From an uncultured Bacillota bacterium (GTDB lineage Bacteria; Bacillota_I; Bacilli_A; RF39; UBA660), in contig CAOJZR010000062.1 of assembly GCA_948466105.1 (NCBI GenBank), positions 1-5,108 on the forward strand: a stretch of 5,108 nt of DNA. Reading direction: 5' to 3'. Position 1 is the stretch's first letter. Each line of letters opens with the position of its first letter. Shown piece after piece: positions 1 to 5,108 of this stretch. A model generated the notes under the pieces. The model had not been told where the DNA came from and made no database searches. It saw only the letters and a program-made list of their open reading frames with translations. A program made the translations under genes and the position numbers.

Positions 1-433
1 GTGCATTTAAGGTTGCATAAGCCATATTAATTTTTGTATTAGATCCAAGTGATTTTGATAATATATCTTTAACACCAGCAAGTTCTAAAACAGCTCTTAC
101 AGGTCCACCAGCTTTTACTCCAGTACCTTTAGTAGCAGGCTTCAAAAGTACACGACTAGCACTTCTTACACCAATTATTTCATGTGGGATTGTTCCATCA
201 ACAATAGCAACGTTCACTATATTTTTAGTAGCTGCGCTTACGGCTTTTTTGATTGCTTCTGGTACTTCATTAGCTTTACCAGTTCCAATGCCAACCTTAC
301 CTTTTCTGTCTCCTACAGCTACTGTAGCAGAAAAGCGGAAATGACGACCACCCTTAGTTACTTTGGTAACACGACCAATATTAATGATTTCTTCATCATA
401 TAATTTAGGGCGTTCAACTCTTCTTCTTTCCAT
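1..433 (-). CDS. rpsE: 30S ribosomal protein S5 (3' partial)
   Basis: S5 takes part in decoding accuracy through its contact with S4 and in mRNA unwinding with S3 and S4. The frame starts with ATG at 433, with AAGGAGG just after the rplR stop (gap 12 bases), and runs off the window at base 1. That gives 144 codons, so about 20 residues of a typical S5 are missing. The N-terminal double-stranded RNA-binding domain shows the family signature from residue 28 ([20 protein letters not shown]), including the loop where spectinomycin-resistance changes are known in other bacteria. The second domain reads [18 protein letters not shown], then [19 protein letters not shown]102 stands where E. coli and Bacillus have Glu (SEGTG). 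There is no internal stop. Identity is certain. Confidence 0.97.
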   Translation of the reverse strand, partial: MERRRVERPKLYDEEIINIGRVTKVTKGGRHFRFSATVAVGDRKGKVGIGTGKANEVPEAIKKAVSAATKNIVNVAIVDGTIPHEIIGVRSASRVLLKPATKGTGVKAGGPVRAVLELAGVKDILSKSLGSNTKINMAYATLNA

Positions 434-445
434 AATACCCTCCTT

Positions 446-808
446 TTAGAATTCTAATCCATTTTCACGTGCAGCATTAGCAAGTGCTTCTACACGTCCA
501 TGATAAAGATAACCACCTCTATCAAATACTACTTTTTCTATTTTTGCTTTTTTAGCTCTTTTAGCAAGTAGTTCTCCAACTTTAGTTGCAGCTTCAACAT
601 TACCACCATTTTCTAGTTTTAACTCTTTATCTATAGAAGAAGCGCTAACTAAAGTTACGCCTTTTTCATCATCAATGATCTGTGCAAAAATATTAGCATT
701 GGATCTAAATATATTAAGTCTTGGAACACTTGATGTTCCTGATATTTTAGATCTGATACGATTATGTCTTATTTTGCGCATATCGTTACGTGATTCTTTT
801 TTTATCAT
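446..808 (-). CDS. rplR: 50S ribosomal protein L18
   Basis: L18 binds 5S rRNA and, with L5, fixes it in the central protuberance of the 50S subunit. The product is 120 aa, standard length. The basic N-terminus ([19 protein letters not shown]) is the rRNA-binding arm. The core shows [16 protein letters not shown] and [17 protein letters not shown], and the C-terminal [20 protein letters not shown] is highly diagnostic. The start is ATG with AAGGAG 8 bases upstream, inside a 26-base gap after rplF, the longest gap in the window. The gene ends with TAA, and the rpsE ribosome binding site begins directly after it. No anomaly seen. Confidence 0.97.
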   Translation of the reverse strand: MIKKESRNDMRKIRHNRIRSKISGTSSVPRLNIFRSNANIFAQIIDDEKGVTLVSASSIDKELKLENGGNVEAATKVGELLAKRAKKAKIEKVVFDRGGYLYHGRVEALANAARENGLEF

Positions 809-834
809 AACTTTTTCTCCTTTACTTTTTTAAA

Positions 835-1365
835 TTAAGAAGCTTTTTTACCAACTTTACGAATAATGTGTTCGTCTTTGTAGCGAATTCCTTTACCTTT
901 ATATGGTTCTGGTTTTCTAATTTTTCTAATATTAGCTGCAAATTCACCAACTTTTTGCTTATCGATTCCCTTAATAGTAATCTCTGTATTACTTTGGCAT
1001 TCAACTGTGATACCTGTAGGAATATTAACCTCAACAGGGTGTGAATAACCTGCTGTTACTACTAAATCGTTGCCTTTAAGAGCAAAACGATAACCAACAC
1101 CGATAATTTCTAATTGCTTTTCATATCCATTAGTAACACCAATTAACATATTATTAATGTTTGCATTAGCAGTTCCATGAAATTTTTTGAAATTATCACT
1201 TTCTCTTGCTACAGTTAATTTGTTTCCTTCTTGTTTAACAGTAATATGTTCATTTATTTGTGTAGAAAGTTCTCCTTTAGGACCACTTACATGCACCATA
1301 TTACCGTTAACAGTTACTGTAACATTTTCTGGTATATCAAGTATTCTGTTTCCAATACGACTCAT
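835..1365 (-). CDS. rplF: 50S ribosomal protein L6
   Basis: L6 binds 23S rRNA near the sarcin-ricin loop and the GTPase-associated region, and is required for late 50S assembly. The 176 aa product has the usual two repeated alpha-beta domains. The opening is MSRIGNRILDIPENV, the hinge region contains INNMLIGVTNGYEK and LEIIGVGYRF, and the C-terminal signature PEPYKGKGI is at residues 152-160. The start is ATG, with AAAGGAG 7 bases upstream and directly after the rpsH stop; the gap is 14 bases. The stretch HGTANANINNM has Asn residues where E. coli has RALL, within the variation seen in low-GC relatives. It ends with TAA, 26 bases before rplR. Confidence 0.98.
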   Translation of the reverse strand: MSRIGNRILDIPENVTVTVNGNMVHVSGPKGELSTQINEHITVKQEGNKLTVARESDNFKKFHGTANANINNMLIGVTNGYEKQLEIIGVGYRFALKGNDLVVTAGYSHPVEVNIPTGITVECQSNTEITIKGIDKQKVGEFAANIRKIRKPEPYKGKGIRYKDEHIIRKVGKKAS

Positions 1366-1379
1366 AAGTTATCTCCTTT

Positions 1380-1772
1380 CTACCAAATATAAGCAAGCAC
1401 TTCGCCACCTAATGATTTTTCTCTTGCTTGTTTATCAGTCATAAGACCATGTGAAGTAGAGATAATAGCAATACCAAGTCCATTTAAAACACGAGGTATT
1501 TCATTAGCGTGAGCATAAACACGTAATCCTGGTTTTGAAATTCTCTTTAATCCAGTAATTACTCTTTCTTTGTTTTCGCCATATTTAAGATTTAAGTTAA
1601 TCATATCTTGTTTTTCTTTTTTCTCTACTTTATAATCAACAATAAATCCTTGTTCTTTTAATATTCTTGCGATTTCTACTTTTATTTTTGAAGCGGGTAC
1701 CTCAACTTCTTTATATCGCATTAAATTCGCATTACGAATTCGTGTTAACATATCTGCGATTGGATCTGTCAT
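1380..1772 (-). CDS. rpsH: 30S ribosomal protein S8
   Basis: S8 is a primary 16S rRNA binding protein (helix 21, central domain), and in E. coli it also represses the spc operon. The product is 130 aa, normal length. The N-terminal [15 protein letters not shown] is strongly conserved, and the family signature [12 protein letters not shown] is at residues 100-111. The C-terminus GGEVLAYIW is also typical. The start is ATG with GGGAGG 6 bases upstream; the gap to rpsN is 17 bases and holds that site. The gene ends with TAG, which abuts the rplF ribosome binding site. Whether S8 regulates this operon in this organism cannot be read from the sequence. Confidence 0.98.
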   Translation of the reverse strand: MTDPIADMLTRIRNANLMRYKEVEVPASKIKVEIARILKEQGFIVDYKVEKKEKQDMINLNLKYGENKERVITGLKRISKPGLRVYAHANEIPRVLNGLGIAIISTSHGLMTDKQAREKSLGGEVLAYIW

Positions 1773-1789
1773 AAATTTCCTCCCTTCAT

Positions 1790-1975
1790 CTACCAGCTAG
1801 ATTTTTTAACCCCTGGTATTTGTCCTTTATAAGCTAGTTCTCTAAAGCAAATACGACATATACCATATTTTTTTAGTACAGCATGTGGTCTTCCACAACG
1901 TGTGCAACGAGTATACTCACGTACTTTAAATTTAGGTTTACGACTAGCTTTTATAATCATGCTTTTCTTAGCCAT
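1790..1975 (-). CDS. rpsN: 30S ribosomal protein S14, zinc-binding type
   Basis: S14 is needed for late assembly of the 30S head, near S3 and S10. This is the short 61 aa form with four cysteines: C24 and C27 (CTRC) and C40 and C43 (CRIC), which coordinate one zinc ion. The C-terminal IPGVKKSSW is typical of this form. Many Bacillota also carry a longer zinc-free S14 elsewhere in the genome for use under zinc limitation; this window cannot show whether that is so here. The start is ATG with TAGGAGG 5 bases upstream; the gap to rplE is 17 bases. The type-Z symbol rpsZ is also used for this form. It ends with TAG. Confidence 0.97.
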   Translation of the reverse strand: MAKKSMIIKASRKPKFKVREYTRCTRCGRPHAVLKKYGICRICFRELAYKGQIPGVKKSSW

Positions 1976-1992
1976 AATATCCTCCTAATGAT

Positions 1993-2532
1993 TTATTTTT
2001 TAAATGGCATACCGAAACCTTCTAACAGCCCTAAAGCTTCTTCATTTGTTTTTGCTGTTGTAACAAAAACGATATCCATTCCACGCACTTTAACAACATT
2101 ATCGTATTCGATTTCTGAGAAAATTAATTGTTCTGTTAATCCTAGTGTATAATTACCTCTACCATCAAAAGATTTAGATGATATACCTCTAAAATCTCTT
2201 ACGCGTGGTAACGTAATACTAATTAGTTTATCTAAGAAGTTATACATAGCTTCACCTCTTAGTGTTACTTTACAACCAATGGCTTGACCTTGTCTTAATT
2301 TAAAGCCAGCTATTGATTTTTTAGCCTTTGTTGCAACTGGTTTTTGCCCAGTAATAGCTTCTAAATCAGCCATCGCAGCATCTAATAGCTTAGAATTGCT
2401 ACTAGCGTCACCTACTCCTATATTTACAACAATTTTTTCTAATTTAGGAACACTCATAACATTTTTATAATTAAATTTTTCTCTTAAACTAGGTACGATT
2501 GTTTTATTATACATTTCTTTTAGGCGGTTCAT
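1993..2532 (-). CDS. rplE: 50S ribosomal protein L5
   Basis: L5 binds 5S rRNA together with L18 and L25-type proteins, anchors it in the central protuberance, and contacts the P-site tRNA. The 179 aa product is the usual length for Bacillota. The family signature [17 protein letters not shown] occupies residues 57-73. LPRVRDFRG is at 108-116, followed by [12 protein letters not shown] and the C-terminal [15 protein letters not shown] block. The start is ATG with AAGGAGG 6 bases upstream; the gap to rplX is 17 bases. In E. coli the start region of this gene is where S8 binds to repress the spc operon. I could not recognise an S8-type site here with any confidence. It ends with TAA. Confidence 0.98.
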   Translation of the reverse strand: MNRLKEMYNKTIVPSLREKFNYKNVMSVPKLEKIVVNIGVGDASSNSKLLDAAMADLEAITGQKPVATKAKKSIAGFKLRQGQAIGCKVTLRGEAMYNFLDKLISITLPRVRDFRGISSKSFDGRGNYTLGLTEQLIFSEIEYDNVVKVRGMDIVFVTTAKTNEEALGLLEGFGMPFKK

Positions 2533-2549
2533 AATTACCCTCCTTCCAA

Positions 2550-2858
2550 TTAATCAAGGTTTTCCTTGGATTTTTTACATACTCTTACTTTTTTACCATC
2601 TTTTAAAGTTGTGTGTCCAATTCTTGTTGGTTTTTTAGTTTTTGGATCTTGTATCATTACGTTTGAAGCATGAATAGGTGCTTCTATATCAACAATACTA
2701 CCAGCTTCTTGTCCATTTGGCTTAATATGTTTTTTTACTATATTAATACCTTCTACGATTACTCGATTTTCACGGGCAAGCACTTTAGTTATAGTTCCAA
2801 CTTTACCTTTATCTTTGCCAGCTATAACCACAACTTTATCGCCTGTTTTAAAGTTCAT
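2550..2858 (-). CDS. rplX: 50S ribosomal protein L24
   Basis: L24 is an assembly initiator of the 50S subunit that binds the 5' domain of 23S rRNA. The product is 102 aa, standard length. It has an N-terminal KOW motif, seen as [18 protein letters not shown] at residues 6-23, followed by the conserved region around [12 protein letters not shown] and the [14 protein letters not shown] block. The start is ATG, with an AAGGAGAG ribosome binding site directly after the rplN stop (gap 12 bases). The gene ends with TAA, 17 bases before rplE. Its last codons contain a short CAAGG/CCTTG inverted repeat, described under the findings. I see nothing abnormal in the protein. Confidence 0.97.
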   Translation of the reverse strand: MNFKTGDKVVVIAGKDKGKVGTITKVLARENRVIVEGINIVKKHIKPNGQEAGSIVDIEAPIHASNVMIQDPKTKKPTRIGHTTLKDGKKVRVCKKSKENLD

Positions 2859-2870
2859 ATAACTCTCCTT

Positions 2871-3239
2871 CTATAATACTTCTTTAGCTAATGAAACGAT
2901 TTTCATGAAACCTTTATCACGAATTTCACGAGCTACTGGTCCAAATACACGAGTTCCAACTGGACTTTTATCATCTTTAATAATAACACAAGCATTATCA
3001 TCAAATTTTATATAAGATCCATCTTCTCTTCTTACACCAAATTTACTTCTAACGATTACAGCTTTCACTACTTTGCTTTTTCCAACTGTCCCATTTGGAG
3101 TTGCTTTTTTGATAGTTCCAACAACAACATCGCCAATGCTACCTGTTTTAACTTTACTTCCACCAAGTACTTTTATAACAAGTAGTTCACGAGCACCTGA
3201 GTTATCAGCAACTTTAAGGACTGTTTCTTGTTGAATCAT
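2871..3239 (-). CDS. rplN: 50S ribosomal protein L14
   Basis: L14 binds 23S rRNA, contacts the 30S subunit through bridges with 16S rRNA, and interacts with L19. At 122 aa it has the standard length. The N-terminal [17 protein letters not shown] is near-universal in L14, and the family signature lies at about residues 60-86, with the conserved [15 protein letters not shown] stretch. The C-terminus ([23 protein letters not shown]) is typical. The start is ATG, with GGAGG 7 bases upstream. This is the first gene of the spc operon in E. coli. Here it sits 22 bases after rpsQ without a terminator between them, so it is probably cotranscribed with the S10 genes. It ends with TAG, immediately followed by the rplX ribosome binding site. 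Confidence 0.98.
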   Translation of the reverse strand: MIQQETVLKVADNSGARELLVIKVLGGSKVKTGSIGDVVVGTIKKATPNGTVGKSKVVKAVIVRSKFGVRREDGSYIKFDDNACVIIKDDKSPVGTRVFGPVAREIRDKGFMKIVSLAKEVL

Positions 3240-3261
3240 ACTATTTCCTCCTTATATACAA

Positions 3262-3516
3262 TTATAGAATAATTGCTTTTTCTACGATTTGTACTAAACG
3301 AAAACGTTTAGTCTTAGATAATGGTCTAACCTCAGCAATACGAACAACATCGCCAACTTTGGCTTCATTTTTTTCATCATGAGCAGCATATTTTTTAGAA
3401 GATTTTACACGCTTTTTATATAATTTATCGTTTTTATAAGTCTCAACTAAAACTGTTATTGTCTTATTATTAGTAGCACTTACTACTTTTCCAACTAATT
3501 CACGTCTATTTTCCAT
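3262..3516 (-). CDS. rpsQ: 30S ribosomal protein S17
   Basis: S17 is a primary 16S rRNA binding protein of the 30S body with an OB fold. The product is 84 aa, within the normal range. The signature [13 protein letters not shown] is at residues 55-67, directly followed by [14 protein letters not shown], and the central strand [11 protein letters not shown] is at 18-28. The start is ATG with AAGGAGG 5 bases upstream, and that site overlaps the rpmC stop; the gap to rpmC is 10 bases. The N-terminus ([13 protein letters not shown]) is a little shorter than in Bacillus, with no effect on the fold. This is the last gene of the classical S10 operon; rplN follows after only 22 bases. Confidence 0.97.
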   Translation of the reverse strand: MENRRELVGKVVSATNNKTITVLVETYKNDKLYKKRVKSSKKYAAHDEKNEAKVGDVVRIAEVRPLSKTKRFRLVQIVEKAIIL

Positions 3517-3526
3517 AACAGCCTCC

Positions 3527-3721
3527 TTATTCTCCTAGTTCTCTTTCTCTTAATATTGTTTTCAAGCGAGCGATTGTTTTTCTTAGTTCATTAATTCTAT
3601 GCGGTTTTTCTAAATTACCAGTAGCTTGGCTGAATCGCAAATTAAATAATTCTTCTTTAACTTCATCGATTTTTTTATTTATTTCTTCATTAGTTAAGTC
3701 TCTAATTTCTTTACTATTCAC
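3527..3721 (-). CDS. rpmC: 50S ribosomal protein L29
   Basis: L29 is a small helical-hairpin protein near the exit tunnel, next to L23, where it forms part of the docking site for trigger factor and SRP. From GTG at 3721 the product is 64 aa, and its opening [10 protein letters not shown] lines up with the usual MKxxEIRDLT of the family. The core motif [15 protein letters not shown] spans residues 24-38, followed by the second helix [14 protein letters not shown]. In-frame GTGs at 3733 and 3730 would give 68 or 67 aa, but only a plain AAAGAAA run precedes them, with no Shine-Dalgarno. The chosen start overlaps the rplP stop as GTGAATAG. The gene ends with TAA, which is part of the TAAGGAGG ribosome binding site of rpsQ. 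Confidence 0.93.
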   Translation of the reverse strand: MNSKEIRDLTNEEINKKIDEVKEELFNLRFSQATGNLEKPHRINELRKTIARLKTILRERELGE

Positions 3722-4142
3722 TTGCCTCACCACTTTCTTTTTTTACAAATTTACATTTGATTGGTAATTTATGCATTGCAAGTCTTAATGCTTCACGTGC
3801 AATTTCTTCACTTACGCCTGCGATTTCAAACATAATTTTGCCTTTTTTTACTACTGCTACCCAAACTTCTGGTTGACCTTTACCTTTACCCATACGAGTT
3901 TCTAAAGGAATTTTAGTTAGTGAAAGATGTGGGAAAATATTTATCCAAACTTTTCCTCCACGTTTCATATAACGTGTCATAGCAACACGGGCTGCCTCAA
4001 TTTGTTGTTGTGTTATCCAAGCTCCTTCCATAGCTTGTAAACCATAATCACCAAAATGAAGTACAGTATTGCCTTTTGCTACACCATCATATCTAAGACG
4101 ATGATTTCTTCTGTATTTAGTTCTCTTTGGTATGACTGCCAC
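3714..4142 (-). CDS. rplP: 50S ribosomal protein L16
   Basis: L16 lies near the peptidyl transferase centre and contacts the A-site tRNA; it joins late in 50S assembly. From the chosen GTG at 4142 the product is 142 aa, beginning [12 protein letters not shown], which matches the usual PKRxKYR opening. An in-frame ATG at 4148 would add two residues, but it is only 2 bases from the GGGAGG ribosome binding site, against 8 bases for the GTG, so I favour the GTG. Family signatures are [11 protein letters not shown] (residues 61-71) and RMGKGKG (83-89), followed by WVAVVKKG. The 5' end lies inside the 3' end of rpsC. The 3' end overlaps rpmC by 8 bases, ending with TAG. Translational coupling with both neighbours is likely. 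Identity is certain; the start is the only open question. Confidence 0.95.
   Translation of the reverse strand: MAVIPKRTKYRRNHRLRYDGVAKGNTVLHFGDYGLQAMEGAWITQQQIEAARVAMTRYMKRGGKVWINIFPHLSLTKIPLETRMGKGKGQPEVWVAVVKKGKIMFEIAGVSEEIAREALRLAMHKLPIKCKFVKKESGEASE
3725..3731 (-). promoter_or_regulatory. Probable ribosome binding site of rpmC, inside rplP
   Basis: The minus strand reads GGTGAGG here. GGTGA can pair with the UCACC part of the 16S rRNA tail and lies 5 bases before the GTG at 3721, equivalent to about 8 bases measured from a canonical GGAGG. The alternative GAGG register is only 3 bases away. It is a weaker site than its neighbours, which fits translation coupled to rplP termination. Confidence 0.5.
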
Positions 4143-4791
4143 TAGCATTACCTCCCTTATCTTTTGGTAATATTTCTCCTTTATAAATCCATACTTTTAC
4201 ACCGATTTTCCCATAAGTAGTATCTGCTTCTTTATGGGCATAATCAATATCAGCTCTTAATGTATGAAGTGGGATATTTCCTTCTAGATATCCTTCCGTT
4301 CTAGCCATATCAGCTCCACCTAAACGTCCTGAAACAGAAGTTTTAATTCCTTTTGCTCCAGCTTTCATAACATTTCTAACTGCTCGTTTTTGTGCAATTC
4401 TAAATGATACTCTATTTTCAATTTGATGAGCAATATTTTCAGCAACTAGTGCTGCAACTAAATCAGGTTTTTTAATTTCCATGATTGAAATTTGAATATC
4501 TTCATTAACTAATTTGCTTAATTCTTTTTTTAGTTTTTCAATCTCATCACCACCATGGCCAATTACAACACCTGGTTTAGCAGTATTAATGATGACATTA
4601 GTTTTTTTGCTATCTCTTTCAATTAAGATATTAGCAACTGATGCATCTTTTAGTTTTTTTTCTAAGAAACGTCTTATTTTAACATCATTATTTAAATACT
4701 TAGAAAAATCTTTATTACTTGCGTACCAATTTGATTCAAAAGTTTTGTTGATTCCAATTCTAATTCCAGTTGTACTAACCTTTTGACCCAC
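4117..4791 (-). CDS. rpsC: 30S ribosomal protein S3
   Basis: S3 sits at the mRNA entry side of the 30S head and, with S4 and S5, helps unwind mRNA. The product is 224 aa, normal for the family. It starts with GTG; the next residues GQKV are the conserved S3 N-terminus, and AGGAGG lies 9 bases upstream (4801-4806). The KH domain has its GxxG loop at residues 78-81 (GHGG; the second position is more often K). The C-terminal domain carries the family signature from about residue 155 ([14 protein letters not shown], then [11 protein letters not shown]). Two oddities stand out. Residues 6-8 are STT where HP-type or SPV-type sequences are usual. Residue 132 is Ile where E. coli has one of the helicase arginines, while R131 and K135 are kept. 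The last codons overlap the start of rplP by 26 or 32 bases, depending on the rplP start. Confidence 0.98.
   Translation of the reverse strand: MGQKVSTTGIRIGINKTFESNWYASNKDFSKYLNNDVKIRRFLEKKLKDASVANILIERDSKKTNVIINTAKPGVVIGHGGDEIEKLKKELSKLVNEDIQISIMEIKKPDLVAALVAENIAHQIENRVSFRIAQKRAVRNVMKAGAKGIKTSVSGRLGGADMARTEGYLEGNIPLHTLRADIDYAHKEADTTYGKIGVKVWIYKGEILPKDKGGNASGSHTKEN
4151..4156 (-). promoter_or_regulatory. Ribosome binding site of rplP, inside rpsC
   Basis: GGGAGG on the minus strand lies within the last codons of rpsC. It is 2 bases from an ATG (4146-4148) and 8 bases from an in-frame GTG (4140-4142). Usual spacing is about 5 to 10 bases, so the position argues for GTG as the working start. 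This is inference from spacing, not proof. Confidence 0.7.
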
Positions 4792-4809
4792 TTAAAGTTT
4801 CCTCCTCTC

Positions 4810-5108
4810 TTAATTCTCATCACTTACAACAACAGTAATATGACTTGTTCTTTTCATAATTGGATCGACATGTCCTCGTGATCCAAAACGCATTCTTTTC
4901 ATTGTTTTACCTTCATTTATATAACAAGCACTAACTTTTAAATTTTCTTTTGCTAAACTCAAATTATTTTCTGCATTAGCAACAGCAGATGTTAATACTT
5001 TTCTTATAATTCTTGCAGCCTCTTTATTTATATTTGCTAAAATGATGTCTGCTTCGACAACGCTTTTATTACGTATTAAATCGATAACCAAACGAGCTTT
5101 ACGTGGCG
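4810..5108 (-). CDS. rplV: 50S ribosomal protein L22 (5' partial)
   Basis: L22 binds 23S rRNA early in 50S assembly, and its long beta-hairpin lines the peptide exit tunnel. The reading frame runs in from the window edge, and its first visible residues ([12 protein letters not shown]) match the conserved N-terminal part of L22, so the true start lies beyond base 5108. About 98 codons are visible out of roughly 110 in a typical L22. The C-terminal [11 protein letters not shown] block is diagnostic of the family. The hairpin tip (codons at 4861-4887) reads FGSRGHVDP, which differs from the RPRAxGRA-like tip I know from Bacillus and E. coli. A TTG at 5089-5091 could be mistaken for a start, but it encodes a conserved internal leucine. 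The gene ends with TAA, 18 bases before rpsC. Identification is certain; only the 5' end is missing. Confidence 0.97.
   Translation of the reverse strand, partial: PRKARLVIDLIRNKSVVEADIILANINKEAARIIRKVLTSAVANAENNLSLAKENLKVSACYINEGKTMKRMRFGSRGHVDPIMKRTSHITVVVSDEN

Noticed and set aside
182..403. Plus-strand open frame of 73 codons
   Set aside because: Lies wholly antisense to rpsE. Composition is a Ser/Phe/Tyr-rich shadow of the basic S5 codons, with no recognisable domain.
822..1034. Minus-strand open frame of 70 codons in another frame
   Set aside because: Overlaps rplF in a different frame. L6 is unmistakable in the other frame and this one resembles no family.
1187..1444. Plus-strand open frame with hydrophobic stretches resembling a membrane protein
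   Set aside because: Antisense to rplF and rpsH. The hydrophobic look comes from the complement of Lys/Glu/Asn-rich codons; no convincing ribosome binding site or homology seen.
1769..1789. Six-codon mini-frame (ATG to TGA) between rpsN and rpsH, whose TGA overlaps the rpsH start as ATGA
   Set aside because: It contains the rpsH Shine-Dalgarno itself and has no ribosome binding site of its own at a sensible distance; most likely chance.
1883..2152. Plus-strand open frame of 89 codons
   Set aside because: Antisense to rpsN and rplE, no family resemblance.
2670..2876. Plus-strand open frame of 68 codons, Phe/Tyr-rich
   Set aside because: Antisense to rplX; a compositional shadow.
4514..4786. 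Plus-strand open frame of 90 codons resembling a leader or membrane peptide
   Set aside because: Antisense to the conserved N-terminal and KH region of rpsC; same compositional artefact.
1..5108. Possible hidden accessory system, mobile element, CRISPR array or RNA gene
   Set aside because: Nearly all bases belong to thirteen conserved ribosomal protein genes in canonical order. The longest gap is 26 bases, and I saw no repeats, tRNA-like folds or insertions.

Overview
The window is a run of thirteen ribosomal protein genes, all transcribed from the minus strand. It is the 3' half of the S10 operon followed directly by the first part of the spc operon. In transcription order, from high to low coordinates, the genes are rplV (L22, 5' end outside the window), rpsC (S3), rplP (L16), rpmC (L29), rpsQ (S17), rplN (L14), rplX (L24), rplE (L5), rpsN (S14, zinc type), rpsH (S8), rplF (L6), rplR (L18) and rpsE (S5, 3' end outside the window). 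This is the classic bacterial order with nothing inserted or missing. The next expected genes beyond base 1 would be rpmD, rplO and secY.

The DNA is AT-rich, the Shine-Dalgarno sites are strong AGGAGG-type, S14 is the short four-cysteine form, and the protein sequences look like those of low-GC Gram-positive bacteria (Bacillota: Bacilli or Erysipelotrichia-like, or a relative of the Mollicutes). All seven tryptophans in the complete genes use TGG and there is no in-frame TGA, so the standard code fits better than the Mycoplasma code. I cannot name a genus.

Packing is very tight. Gaps between genes are 10 to 26 bases and hold little beyond the next ribosome binding site. Two junctions overlap (rpsC/rplP and rplP/rpmC), and there the start codon has to be inferred from Shine-Dalgarno position; GTG is favoured in both. 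With rpsC, that makes three consecutive genes that probably start with GTG. The S10-to-spc boundary (rpsQ/rplN) is only 22 bases, with no terminator and no convincing promoter, so the two operons probably form one transcript here.

The products all assemble into the 30S subunit (S3, S17, S14, S8, S5) or the 50S subunit (L22, L16, L29, L14, L24, L5, L6, L18). I found no accessory genes, mobile elements, CRISPR arrays, structural RNA genes or new system. The points worth a second look are local: overlapping starts, a substitution at the S3 helicase site, an unusual L22 tunnel loop, and minor signals at the operon junctions.
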